Part shown: piece by piece, positions 6,989-13,997 of the stretch
Layout: each line of letters begins with the position of its first letter
Position numbering within the stretch: position 1 is the first letter of the stretch
Source: Synechococcales cyanobacterium 340R_concoct_173_sub
Lineage (GTDB): Bacteria > Cyanobacteriota > Cyanobacteriia > Leptolyngbyales > Leptolyngbyaceae
Reading direction: 5' to 3'
Assembly: GCA_025354065.1 (NCBI GenBank)
Contig: JANXNM010000109.1
Coordinates: 1-13,997 of the forward strand
Length of the DNA: 13,997 bases
Made by a program: the position numbers and the translations under genes
The notes under the pieces: generated by a model
The model's input: the letters and a program-made list of their open reading frames with translations, nothing else
What the model was told of the DNA's origin: nothing
The model's database searches: none

Positions 6989-7399
6989 CTAAGCATTTCC
7001 GCCCGCCGCTTGAACTCTTGCCCTAGCGCGTTTGTATTGCTGAGTCGCTAGGATTAATTCAGGGCGATCGGTGCCATTTTGAGCTTTATTAAATCGAGCT
7101 TCAGCCGTATTCAAAACCGCTTTTGCATCATCTAAATTAATAGCCATACCGGGTTCAGCATCATTCACCAAAACCGTCACTTCGCCATTTTCAACTTCCG
7201 CAAAGCCACCCATCAAGGCAATGGAAGTCCATTCATTGTTAGCACGAACCCGCAACACACCTGTTTCTAGAGCCGTCAACATAGGAGCATGACCGGATAG
7301 AATTCCCATCTGACCCGTCGTACTCGGCAAAATCACTTCATCAGCAGGTGCATTCCAAACGGTTTTATCCGGTGCAATCACACGAACAGTTAAGGGCAT
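6989..7399 (-). CDS. atpC: ATP synthase F1 subunit epsilon
   Basis: The 136-residue epsilon subunit of F1 (called atpE in cyanobacterial and plastid naming) sits in the central stalk. It couples proton flow to catalysis and can inhibit ATP hydrolysis. The N-terminal beta-sandwich starts [15 protein letters not shown] and holds the hallmark [21 protein letters not shown] at residues 29-49, then [19 protein letters not shown]. The C-terminal part (about 88-132) is two helices with alternating charged residues ([20 protein letters not shown]). The length is normal for cyanobacteria. The ATG at 7399 has a GGAG ribosome binding site seven bases upstream. It follows the beta gene by 112 bp, a gap that holds a hairpin and T-run (7440-7478). 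Confidence 0.97.
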   Translation of the reverse strand: MPLTVRVIAPDKTVWNAPADEVILPSTTGQMGILSGHAPMLTALETGVLRVRANNEWTSIALMGGFAEVENGEVTVLVNDAEPGMAINLDDAKAVLNTAEARFNKAQNGTDRPELILATQQYKRARARVQAAGGNA

Positions 7400-7439
7400 A
7401 TAAATCTCCTATCTAAATGAATTAAGCAACGGATTAAGT

Positions 7440-7478
7440 AAAAAACAGTGAAGTCAAAACCTAGGCTCCAACTTCACT
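7440..7478 (-). terminator. Terminator-like hairpin between ATP synthase beta and epsilon genes
   Basis: On the minus strand AGTGAAGT (7478-7471) pairs perfectly with ACTTCACT (7454-7447). The stem can extend inward through G-U and A-U pairs to a CTAG loop. One G and then TTTTTT (7445-7440) follow. It has the form of an intrinsic terminator but stands inside a pair of genes normally cotranscribed. It may act as a partial terminator lowering epsilon relative to beta, or as a 3' stabiliser for the beta transcript. Confidence 0.7.
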
Positions 7479-7503
7479 ATTCACCCTTCGGCATTCGCCA
7501 TTC
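7469..7503 (-). repeat. Degenerate heptamer tandem repeat (STRR-like)
   Basis: Five successive 7-bp units on the minus strand read GAATGGC, GAATGCC, GAAGGGT, GAATAGT and GAAGTTG. Only GAA is constant. Short tandemly repeated heptamers of this kind are known between genes in cyanobacteria. The last two units overlap the first arm of the hairpin at 7440-7478. Confidence 0.55.
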
Positions 7504-7511
7504 TCGATGGC

Positions 7512-8966
<1,455 letters not shown>

Positions 8967-8998
8967 TTAAGCCCTACTGTGAATAAATCCAGTGATTA

Positions 8999-9004
8999 AA
9001 TATA
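8999..9004 (-). promoter_or_regulatory. Candidate -10 box of the ATP synthase beta gene
   Basis: On the minus strand TATATT, within TTTGTATATTTAATC, lies 36 bases upstream of the start codon. I find no good -35 at the expected distance. The arm of the palindrome at 9016-9081 covers that position. Promoters further upstream are equally possible, in which case the palindrome would be in the mRNA leader. Confidence 0.35.
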
Positions 9005-9015
9005 CAAATTTGCAT

Positions 9016-9081
9016 CGAAAGTATTCCTCACTAGAATCCCTCCCAGCAGTCAGGGCTAGTCACAATCGGGAATCACTTTCG
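9016..9081. repeat. 66-bp imperfect palindrome upstream of ATP synthase beta
   Basis: On the plus strand CGAAAGT and ATTCC (9016-9027) pair with GGAAT and ACTTTCG (9069-9073 and 9075-9081, one bulged base). Inside, ACTAG (9030-9034) pairs with CTAGT (9056-9060) and CCCT (9038-9041) with AGGG (9052-9055). This gives 21 base pairs in all around a 10-base loop. It begins 52 bases upstream of the beta start codon. It could be a structured leader, an upstream binding region or a small palindromic element. Confidence 0.65.
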
Positions 9082-9365
9082 AGCGGGCAAAATTGCCAGT
9101 ATCAAGACTATCACCGATGGGGACTCATTTTTAATAACTTAATCAATAAGCTCAAAAGATTCGTCATGAATTTTAATCCCCGAACATTGACGATCGTATA
9201 CTACGCACATTACAAATAGTAGTATCCCTTTATTCCCATGAGTTATGCCCCGCGACAAACTCAAAATTTCGGCACCAGTACCTAGGCGGTCTTCAGCGAG
9301 TCACGATCGGGCTATTGCTGAATTGGCTGAATTTAAAGTGGCTGAATTTTAAAGTGGATCACACT
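9082..9365. other. Rest of the divergent beta/mobA region
   Basis: No convincing gene is seen. Near the mobA end a 16-17 bp direct repeat, GGCTGAATTTAAAGTG at 9325-9340 and GGCTGAATTTTAAAGTG at 9340-9356, shares one base at the junction. It lies just upstream of the mobA ATG and creates the odd leader frame of the alternative TTG start at 9315. A 35-codon frame (9245-9352) runs through it but has no recognisable family. The promoters for mobA and possibly for the beta gene should be here, but I cannot fix them. Confidence 0.45.
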
Positions 9366-9983
9366 ATGGACTCGCTACCCTTATTTAAGCCTGTCGTGAC
9401 TCCGATCGTTCTTGCGGGCGGACAAAGCAAACGCATGGGCTGGGATAAAGCCTTGTTGGAACTAGAGGGGATTCCATTGCTTACTCGGACTTGTAATTTA
9501 GCCTTGACCGTGAGCAATATTGTTTATGTTGTGAGCAGCCGAGACTATGGGGGGATAATTCCTGAAAGATGCGATCGGATTGACGATCGGGTTCTCAATG
9601 GTCCGCTCTATGCATTTGCCGAAGCCTTAAATCAAATCGGCGACAAACTGCAAACCAATTGGATTTTGTTATTGTCTTGTGATTTACCTTATTTGGATTC
9701 TGACACTATTAATCAATGGATTTTGCAATTAGATCAAGTCCCGGATGATGCGATCGCCTATCTCGCGAAAAACCAAGCGGGATTCTCTGAGGTTCTCTGT
9801 GGGTTTTATCGGATTGAATGTAAATCTTCACTAATTGAATATATCAATCAGGGCGGACGATCGTTTCAACAATGGCTCCGATCGCAATCGGTTGAAGAAT
9901 TGGTATGGGACGATCGGCGAATTTTTTTCAATTGCAATACTCTTGAAGACTGGCAACGGTTACGCGATCGTTCAATAGACTAA
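9366..9983 (+). CDS. mobA: Molybdenum cofactor guanylyltransferase
   Basis: This 205-residue enzyme is predicted to join GMP from GTP to molybdopterin, forming the guanine dinucleotide cofactor used by some molybdoenzymes such as nitrate reductase. The nucleotide-binding start is VLAGGQSKRMGWDKALLELEG (about 15-35), with the G-G-x-S-x-R-M-G-x-D-K-A-L pattern of the MobA family. LNGPLYAF (77-84) and the metal-binding CDLPYLD (105-111, D106) follow. GRSFQQWL and FFNCNTLEDW (about 187-196) match the family's C-terminal motifs. The ATG at 9366 is preferred; a TTG at 9315 would add 17 residues coded largely by a direct repeat and ahead of the domain start. The ribosome binding site is weak. No other cofactor or molybdoenzyme gene is adjacent. 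Confidence 0.92.
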   Translation: MDSLPLFKPVVTPIVLAGGQSKRMGWDKALLELEGIPLLTRTCNLALTVSNIVYVVSSRDYGGIIPERCDRIDDRVLNGPLYAFAEALNQIGDKLQTNWILLLSCDLPYLDSDTINQWILQLDQVPDDAIAYLAKNQAGFSEVLCGFYRIECKSSLIEYINQGGRSFQQWLRSQSVEELVWDDRRIFFNCNTLEDWQRLRDRSID

Positions 9984-10005
9984 ATTAAACGATTGATATT
10001 TGAAT
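9979..10005 (+). repeat. Imperfect direct repeat, left copy flanking Uma2 gene
   Basis: This 27-bp segment starts with ACTAAATTAAA, overlaps the mobA stop codon and ends in TTGAAT. It matches 10797-10828 at 25 of 27 positions once a 5-base insertion (TTCAA) in the right copy is allowed. The two copies bracket the frameshifted Uma2 gene. Confidence 0.5.
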
Positions 10006-10040
10006 GTTCAATCTAACTCTAGGGATATGGATTGAACATT
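10003..10040 (+). terminator. Hairpin after mobA, possible terminator
   Basis: AATGTTCAATC (10003-10013) and GATTGAACATT (10030-10040) form a perfect 11-bp stem with a 16-base loop, 19 bases past the mobA stop codon. GATTGA (9991-9996) offers a competing partner for the left arm. No T-run follows, so classical intrinsic termination is uncertain. It may instead protect the mRNA 3' end or be a protein-binding site ahead of the Uma2 gene. Confidence 0.5.
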
Positions 10041-10118
10041 GTAACTTAAGCCTAAATTATCAAGACTAGCAATGAATTTTCGAGTAAAATTGAGAACCGA
10101 AGTAAGGCGAACTAAATT

Positions 10119-10774
10119 ATGGTTAACGTCCTATCAATCCCACCACAGCAGATCTCAGATACCTGGCTCATCGCAACCTGGGAAGAATTCTTAGTAGCTT
10201 CTGAAAATGCTGAAACCGATAAAATTCGTAGTTACTATGATTCTGGTTTGATGCGAATTGAAACTATGGGAGTTGGGTCAGGTCATAGTCAAGATAATAC
10301 GCTAATTGCTCAGGTTGTCAGCCTCTACGGGATTGTCAAAAATCTTCGCGTTAAAGGTTTCACCAATGGTAGCTTTCGTAGAACAGGTGAGCAAGAATGT
10401 CAGCCGGACATGGAATTCTATTTGGGTGAAGACATCCCCAATCCCTTTCCACCCAAGAATACGGAATTAGTTGATGTCGATCTCTATGGCCCCCCACTCT
10501 TGTCATAGAAGTTGCCTCTACTAGTCTAAATGACGACTTAGGCCGTAAACGCTTGCTATATGAGCGATTAGGGATTAAAGAATACTGGATTGTTGATGTT
10601 TTGGGCATCGCAATCTTGGCATTCACAATGGAGAATTGGGGCAGTCGCCAAATCCACGTCTCTCAAGTTTTACGGGGGCTGGAAATGAGCACTATTGAGG
10701 AAGCACTACGACGCAATCAAACTGAAGATGACACGGAAGTGAGTCGCTGGTTAATGGAGAAATTTGCCACGTAG
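10119..10774 (+). pseudogene. Uma2-family (DUF820) endonuclease, frameshifted
   Basis: The first frame (10119-10508) codes 129 residues of a Uma2-type PD-(D/E)XK restriction-endonuclease-like protein. It includes the acidic motif PDMEFYLGE but stops at TAG just after LYGPP. From the C-run at 10490-10495 the next frame continues TLVIEVASTSLNDDLGRKRLLYERLGIKEYWIVDV, written here as two parts: TLVIEVASTSLNDDL, then GRKRLLYERLGIKEYWIVDV. This is the expected second half, with the catalytic Glu in VIEVAS. It ends at 10772-10774. Adding one C to the six-C run restores a single 218-residue protein, the usual family length. The gene is therefore broken by one missing base, unless slippage or a sequencing error is the cause. 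Uma2 genes are very common in cyanobacteria and their cellular role is unclear. AAGG about 14 bases upstream is a weak ribosome binding site for the ATG at 10119. Confidence 0.88.
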
Positions 10775-10796
10775 CCATACGTTATGCGAGCAACAT

Positions 10797-10828
10797 ACTA
10801 AATTAAATTCAACGATCGATAGTTGAAT
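10797..10828. repeat. Direct repeat (right copy) and convergent hairpin
   Basis: This is the right-hand partner of 9979-10005, with a 5-base insertion. Within it ATTCAAC (10807-10813) and GTTGAAT (10822-10828) form a 7-bp inverted repeat around GATCGATA. It lies between the convergent Uma2 gene and the muramidase gene. On the minus strand the hairpin is followed by TTAATTTAG, so it might serve as a weak terminator for the muramidase transcript. Confidence 0.45.
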
Positions 10829-10836
10829 ACGATCGT

Positions 10837-12651
10837 TTAACTCCATTGATCGTAAGCATCCGCTAGCTTTTCATCATAGGCATTTTCCCGATAACCTTCG
10901 CCATTGTATCCCCGTGCAAAGGTGGCCCAATCTCGACGAATCAACGCCCGATCGAGTCCATTAGTTTTAATGAAATTGAACATGGCCATCAGTTGTTTAC
11001 CTTCACTCAAGTGCATATCCCGCACAAAAGCTTCCACATCCCCGTAGCCTGCGGCCTTGTGATTGAACCCCATGACTTGCCCTAATCCCCACGATGCAGA
11101 TTTCATGGCGGCAGTCCGATCGAGCGTGCAGGCCAAATACAATCGGTTCCATTCGCCAACGCCACCAATATAGAGATCACGGTTCCAAACTGGACTAGAA
11201 ATTGACGGGTAATCATCGTCGTAGTCGTCGCTGGTTAAATCACCAAACCACTGCGCTTCAAACAAAATCTTCGGGCGGCCATCGCTATAAAAACCAGACC
11301 CAGCCGCTTCGACGGAGACAACAGCACGAACGGCAGCAACTTCACACCGAATCGCATTCGCAACGGCTTGATAATCGGCCATGGCAAGTTTGGGTGGTGC
11401 AGGCAGGACGATCGGAATCCCTGGAATTTCGGGTTCTAACAGAAGTTTTGCCGATCGAGGCGAGAGGGTTTTGTTGTCAAGTTTGTAAGAGAGAGAAAAG
11501 CGATCGTAGAATTTTTGACTCAGTGGACCCCATTTTCCATCGGCTGTCCCAATGTCATATCCCAGGGTTGAGAGGCATCGTTGGATTTCTTTAGTTATAT
11601 TAGAATTTGTGATAATTTGAGCGATCGGGAAGGCGTTTTTATCTTGGGACACCAGACGGAGATTGGCTGGCAGTCCTGGTACGGAAACCACGGGGTCTTT
11701 AATCACAACCGGGTCTTTAATCACAACGATCGGCGGTGCTTCAAGCAGCTTGGTCGCGGCATCACGAGAAATTTTGTCGGTTTCAAATTTAAAGGCTTCT
11801 GCAAATGCACTATATGCTGCATTAGTTCTAGCACCCCAATCTCCATCGGCCACACCGGGCGCTTGTCCCCAAACCGTTAGACGCTGCTGCAATTCCTGGG
11901 TAAATGTTGCATTAGATTTCAGAGAAACGATCGGCCAACTGGTGGTTTGATCGGCCAAGGCTTTGAGTGTAGTGGGTGCGATCGGCTTTATTTCAACAGG
12001 CTTCACATCGGGCTTCACGACAATCGGGGTTGGATCGATAACTTTTGGCGCTGTTGGATTCGACAGCAATTGCCGAGCGGCGATAGGAGATAATTCTGTA
12101 TCTTTGAGGGAATAGTCTTTAACAAATGCAGAGTAAGCCCGTTGTGATGTCGGACCCCAATCTCCGTCGGGCGTACCTACATTGTAATTCCAGATTTTGA
12201 GACGGCGCTGAATATCTAATGCCAGCGGTACATTCTCAATCACGTTGGCGATCGGCCAAGTGATCAATTGCGCGCCCACATCCCGCAGCATTTTCGGCAT
12301 CACTGGTTTTGGTGCTGGGGTTGGTGTGACGATGGGTACTGTCACGATCGGGACAACGGGCGACGTTATGGGGATAGTCGCTTTTGGATCAGGCGTTTTA
12401 ATCTCAGACGGTCCGTTGATGAGGAGTTGACGGGCCGCTGCTGGAGATAATTTCCGATCGTCAAACTTATACATCTTCGCAAAAGCACTGTAAGCCCCCT
12501 GACTTTTCGGACCCCAATCCCCGTCGGGAGCTCCCACATTGTAGCCCCAAGCGTTAAGACGGCGCTGCACTTCCAAGGTAAGCGCTACATCATCACTCAC
12601 GTCTTCAATAGTCCAAGAGGCTGAATTTAGTCCGATATTGATGAGAGTCAT
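10837..12651 (-). CDS. N-acetylmuramidase with four peptidoglycan-binding-like repeats
   Basis: The 604-residue protein carries four related repeats (about residues 14-78, 132-197, 238-304 and 340-406). Each has a helix ending QRRL, a D-G-x-W-G core (for example PDGDWGPKSQ) and a closing helix like LSPAAARQLL, resembling PG_binding_1 modules. Proline- and valine-rich linkers join them. The C-terminal domain (about 424-603) is of the N-acetylmuramidase type (PF11860), with VVSVEAAGSGF (candidate catalytic E448), GRPKILFEAQWF, SASWGLGQVMGFN and a closing FARGYNGEGY. It should cut the glycan strand of peptidoglycan. No signal peptide or membrane segment is visible. Such enzymes occur in phage lysis cassettes, but no phage gene lies nearby. 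It follows the ABC exporter gene on the same strand after 122 bp. The ATG at 12651 lacks a good ribosome binding site. Confidence 0.88.
   Translation of the reverse strand: MTLINIGLNSASWTIEDVSDDVALTLEVQRRLNAWGYNVGAPDGDWGPKSQGAYSAFAKMYKFDDRKLSPAAARQLLINGPSEIKTPDPKATIPITSPVVPIVTVPIVTPTPAPKPVMPKMLRDVGAQLITWPIANVIENVPLALDIQRRLKIWNYNVGTPDGDWGPTSQRAYSAFVKDYSLKDTELSPIAARQLLSNPTAPKVIDPTPIVVKPDVKPVEIKPIAPTTLKALADQTTSWPIVSLKSNATFTQELQQRLTVWGQAPGVADGDWGARTNAAYSAFAEAFKFETDKISRDAATKLLEAPPIVVIKDPVVIKDPVVSVPGLPANLRLVSQDKNAFPIAQIITNSNITKEIQRCLSTLGYDIGTADGKWGPLSQKFYDRFSLSYKLDNKTLSPRSAKLLLEPEIPGIPIVLPAPPKLAMADYQAVANAIRCEVAAVRAVVSVEAAGSGFYSDGRPKILFEAQWFGDLTSDDYDDDYPSISSPVWNRDLYIGGVGEWNRLYLACTLDRTAAMKSASWGLGQVMGFNHKAAGYGDVEAFVRDMHLSEGKQLMAMFNFIKTNGLDRALIRRDWATFARGYNGEGYRENAYDEKLADAYDQWS
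11693..11728 (-). repeat. Tandem 18-bp repeat in muramidase linker
   Basis: Two adjacent 18-bp units (11693-11710 and 11711-11728) differ at one base. They encode a doubled IKDPVV in the linker between the third and fourth binding repeats (about residues 308-322). A recent in-frame duplication is the simplest explanation. Copy number could vary between strains without breaking the protein. Confidence 0.85.
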
Positions 12652-12773
12652 GGGCTTGAGCTGAAGATGCGATGGGTAATAGATTCTATCGTAACTAAAA
12701 AGTCCTCCGTGAAACAGAAATCCGAACCTCGTGTAGATTAATAATTGCTACAAAACTAGGGATAACCCGACAA
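12652..12773. other. Spacer between ABC exporter and muramidase genes
   Basis: No gene is seen in these 122 bp. After the exporter stop the minus strand has GGGTTATCCC followed by TAGTTTTG, a stem too short to call a terminator. A TAGAAT sits about 35 bases upstream of the muramidase start and could be a -10 box, without a good -35. Whether the two genes share a transcript cannot be decided from the sequence. Confidence 0.4.
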
Positions 12774-13997
12774 TTAAGCGGCAGCTTTCTGGCGTTCGTA
12801 AAGAGCGTAATAGGCACCTTTTTTACGTACTAATTCATCGTGAGTCCCGCGCTCCACCACGACACCTTTTTCCATCACCAAGATCAAATCAGCTTTGCGA
12901 AGTGGCGCAAAACGGTGAGCAATCATAATAATGGTGCGATCGGCGGCGACCTTTTGAAGATTTTGCAACACCTGCTGCTCTGTCTCACTATCCAAGGCAC
13001 TCGTCGCCTCATCCAAAATCATAATGGGCGAATTTGCTAAAAAAAGCCTCGCCAAAGCCACCCGTTGACGCTGACCACCGGACAAAGCCGTCCCACGTTC
13101 TCCCACATTAGTCTCATAGCCCTGAGGCTGTTCACTGATAAAGTCATGGGCCGCTGCATTCCGGGCCGCTTCGACCACCGCTTCAGAGGAGACATCCGGG
13201 CGACCGAGGCTAATATTTTCAAGAATGCTGCCGTTGAATAAGAAATCTTCTTGAAGTACCACGCCCATTTGGGTACGCAACGAATGTAAATCCGCACTCT
13301 TCACGTCAAAGCCGTCTACAGTGATTCGGCCTGCTTCAGGTAGATAAAGTCGCTGAATCAATTTAGACAACGTGCTTTTACCGGATCCACTGCGGCCCAC
13401 AACACCCACGAGCATTCCGGGCTTAATGTCAAAGGAAATTCCCTTGAGGACTGGCTCTTGTTGCGGGTTATAGCGGAAGACGACTTGGCTAAAACTAATT
13501 TCACCTTGCAACGGCGGCAACACTAAGCCTGTACCGGGTTCAGCTTCTGGGGCTGAGTTGAGAATATCGCCAATTCGATCGACGGACAGAAGCACCTGCT
13601 GAAGATTTTGCCAAAGTTGCACAAGCCGCAGAAGTGGCCCTGTGACTTGCCCAGACAGCATTTGGAAGGCGATCAACTGACCAATAGACATTTCTTGCTT
13701 AATCACCAATGTTGCCCCAACCCATAGAATCAGTAGGTAAGACAGTTTGGTCAAAAAATCGGCAATATTTCCGCTGATATTCTGGGTGGTGGACGCTTTA
13801 AAACTGGTACGGATATAGCGAGCGAACAACCCTTCCCACCGATCGCGAGATGCCTTTTCTGCCGTATGTGCCTTTACGGAGTGAATCCCTGTAATCGTCT
13901 CCACCAAAAACGATTGACTGTCGGCACTACGGTTAAAGGTCTCATTCAACCAGTTACGTAAGATGGGCGTACTGACGATCGTTAATATTGCAAACAG
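12774..13997 (-). CDS. HlyB-type ABC exporter, 5' end outside window
   Basis: The last 407 residues of an ABC transporter with fused membrane and ATPase domains are visible; the frame stays open to base 13997, so the gene continues beyond the window. The fragment begins in the membrane domain (LFAILTIVSTPILRNWL; later YLLILWVGATLVI). The nucleotide-binding domain, numbered within the fragment, has Walker A GRSGSGKST (201-209), a Q-loop (VLQED, about 247), the signature LSGGQRQR (305-312), Walker B IMILDEATSALD and the H-loop IAHR. The phrasing (ENISLGRP, GYETNVGERGTALSGGQRQR) is typical of type I secretion and bacteriocin exporters such as HlyB. Cyanobacterial members often carry an N-terminal C39 peptidase or nucleotide-binding domain, which cannot be seen here. 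The muramidase gene lies downstream on the same strand. Confidence 0.93.
   Translation of the reverse strand: MFAILTIVSTPILRNWLNETFNRSADSQSFLVETITGIHSVKAHTAEKASRDRWEGLFARYIRTSFKASTTQNISGNIADFLTKLSYLLILWVGATLVIKQEMSIGQLIAFQMLSGQVTGPLLRLVQLWQNLQQVLLSVDRIGDILNSAPEAEPGTGLVLPPLQGEISFSQVVFRYNPQQEPVLKGISFDIKPGMLVGVVGRSGSGKSTLSKLIQRLYLPEAGRITVDGFDVKSADLHSLRTQMGVVLQEDFLFNGSILENISLGRPDVSSEAVVEAARNAAAHDFISEQPQGYETNVGERGTALSGGQRQRVALARLFLANSPIMILDEATSALDSETEQQVLQNLQKVAADRTIIMIAHRFAPLRKADLILVMEKGVVVERGTHDELVRKKGAYYALYERQKAAA

Noticed and set aside
8992..9219. Plus-strand 75-codon frame in the divergent region
   Set aside because: It crosses the 66-bp palindrome and has an unremarkable residue mix with no domain. 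It is better explained as non-coding control sequence.
9245..9352. Plus-strand 35-codon frame beginning MPRDKLKISAPVPRR
   Set aside because: It ends in a direct repeat just before the mobA ATG and has no ribosome binding site or known family. It is too short to support without conservation data.
9315..9365. TTG at 9315 as the mobA start
   Set aside because: The 17 added residues are encoded mostly by a direct repeat, precede the conserved domain and are not typical of the family.
10837..12651. Muramidase as a prophage endolysin
   Set aside because: There is no holin, tail, capsid, integrase or attachment site nearby, and the four-repeat, 604-residue design is large for a phage lysis enzyme.

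Overview
The window comes from a cyanobacterial chromosome. The evidence is a photosystem I subunit II gene (psaD), the separate ATP synthase beta-epsilon gene pair typical of cyanobacteria and plastids, at least eight perfect HIP1 octamers (GCGATCGC) with many CGATCG relatives, and a degenerate 7-bp tandem repeat of the STRR kind. Genus cannot be read from this stretch. I see no rRNA, tRNA, CRISPR array or transposase.

Layout. Bases 1-400 hold no confident gene. A minus-strand series covers 401-6692. In transcription order it is: a FIST-domain sensor and a soluble histidine kinase abutting at TAGATG (6692-4440); a GT-A-like glycosyltransferase with an AT-rich 3' end (4354-3488); a small DUF7660-like gene with no ATG, GTG or TTG start (about 3339-3070); an MFS exporter with a palindrome in its leader (2846-1596); a cyclic-nucleotide-binding-domain protein 31 bp behind it (1564-1016); and psaD with a clear intrinsic terminator (901-401). 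Next, still on the minus strand, are the ATP synthase beta (8963-7512) and epsilon (7399-6989) genes, with a terminator-like hairpin between them and a textbook terminator after epsilon. A 366-bp divergent region (9000-9365) contains a 66-bp imperfect palindrome. On the plus strand follow mobA (9366-9983) and a Uma2-family nuclease gene broken by a 1-base frameshift in a C-run (10119-10774). The right end is minus-strand again: a four-repeat peptidoglycan-binding muramidase (12651-10837) behind the 3' two-fifths or so of a HlyB-type ABC exporter that runs off the window edge (12774-13997).

How the genes may work together. ATP synthase beta and epsilon are core energy genes, and psaD supplies the ferredoxin-docking subunit of photosystem I. 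FIST plus kinase form a probable cytoplasmic ligand-sensing pair, but no response regulator is next to them. The exporter and the signal-peptide-less muramidase are on the same strand 122 bp apart, so a secretion partnership is conceivable but unproven. I did not find a convincing undescribed system. The best leads are the overlooked DUF7660-like gene, a 61-bp dispersed repeat that follows two genes in the same orientation, the structured atpB-atpE control regions, and the frameshifted Uma2 gene between imperfect direct repeats.
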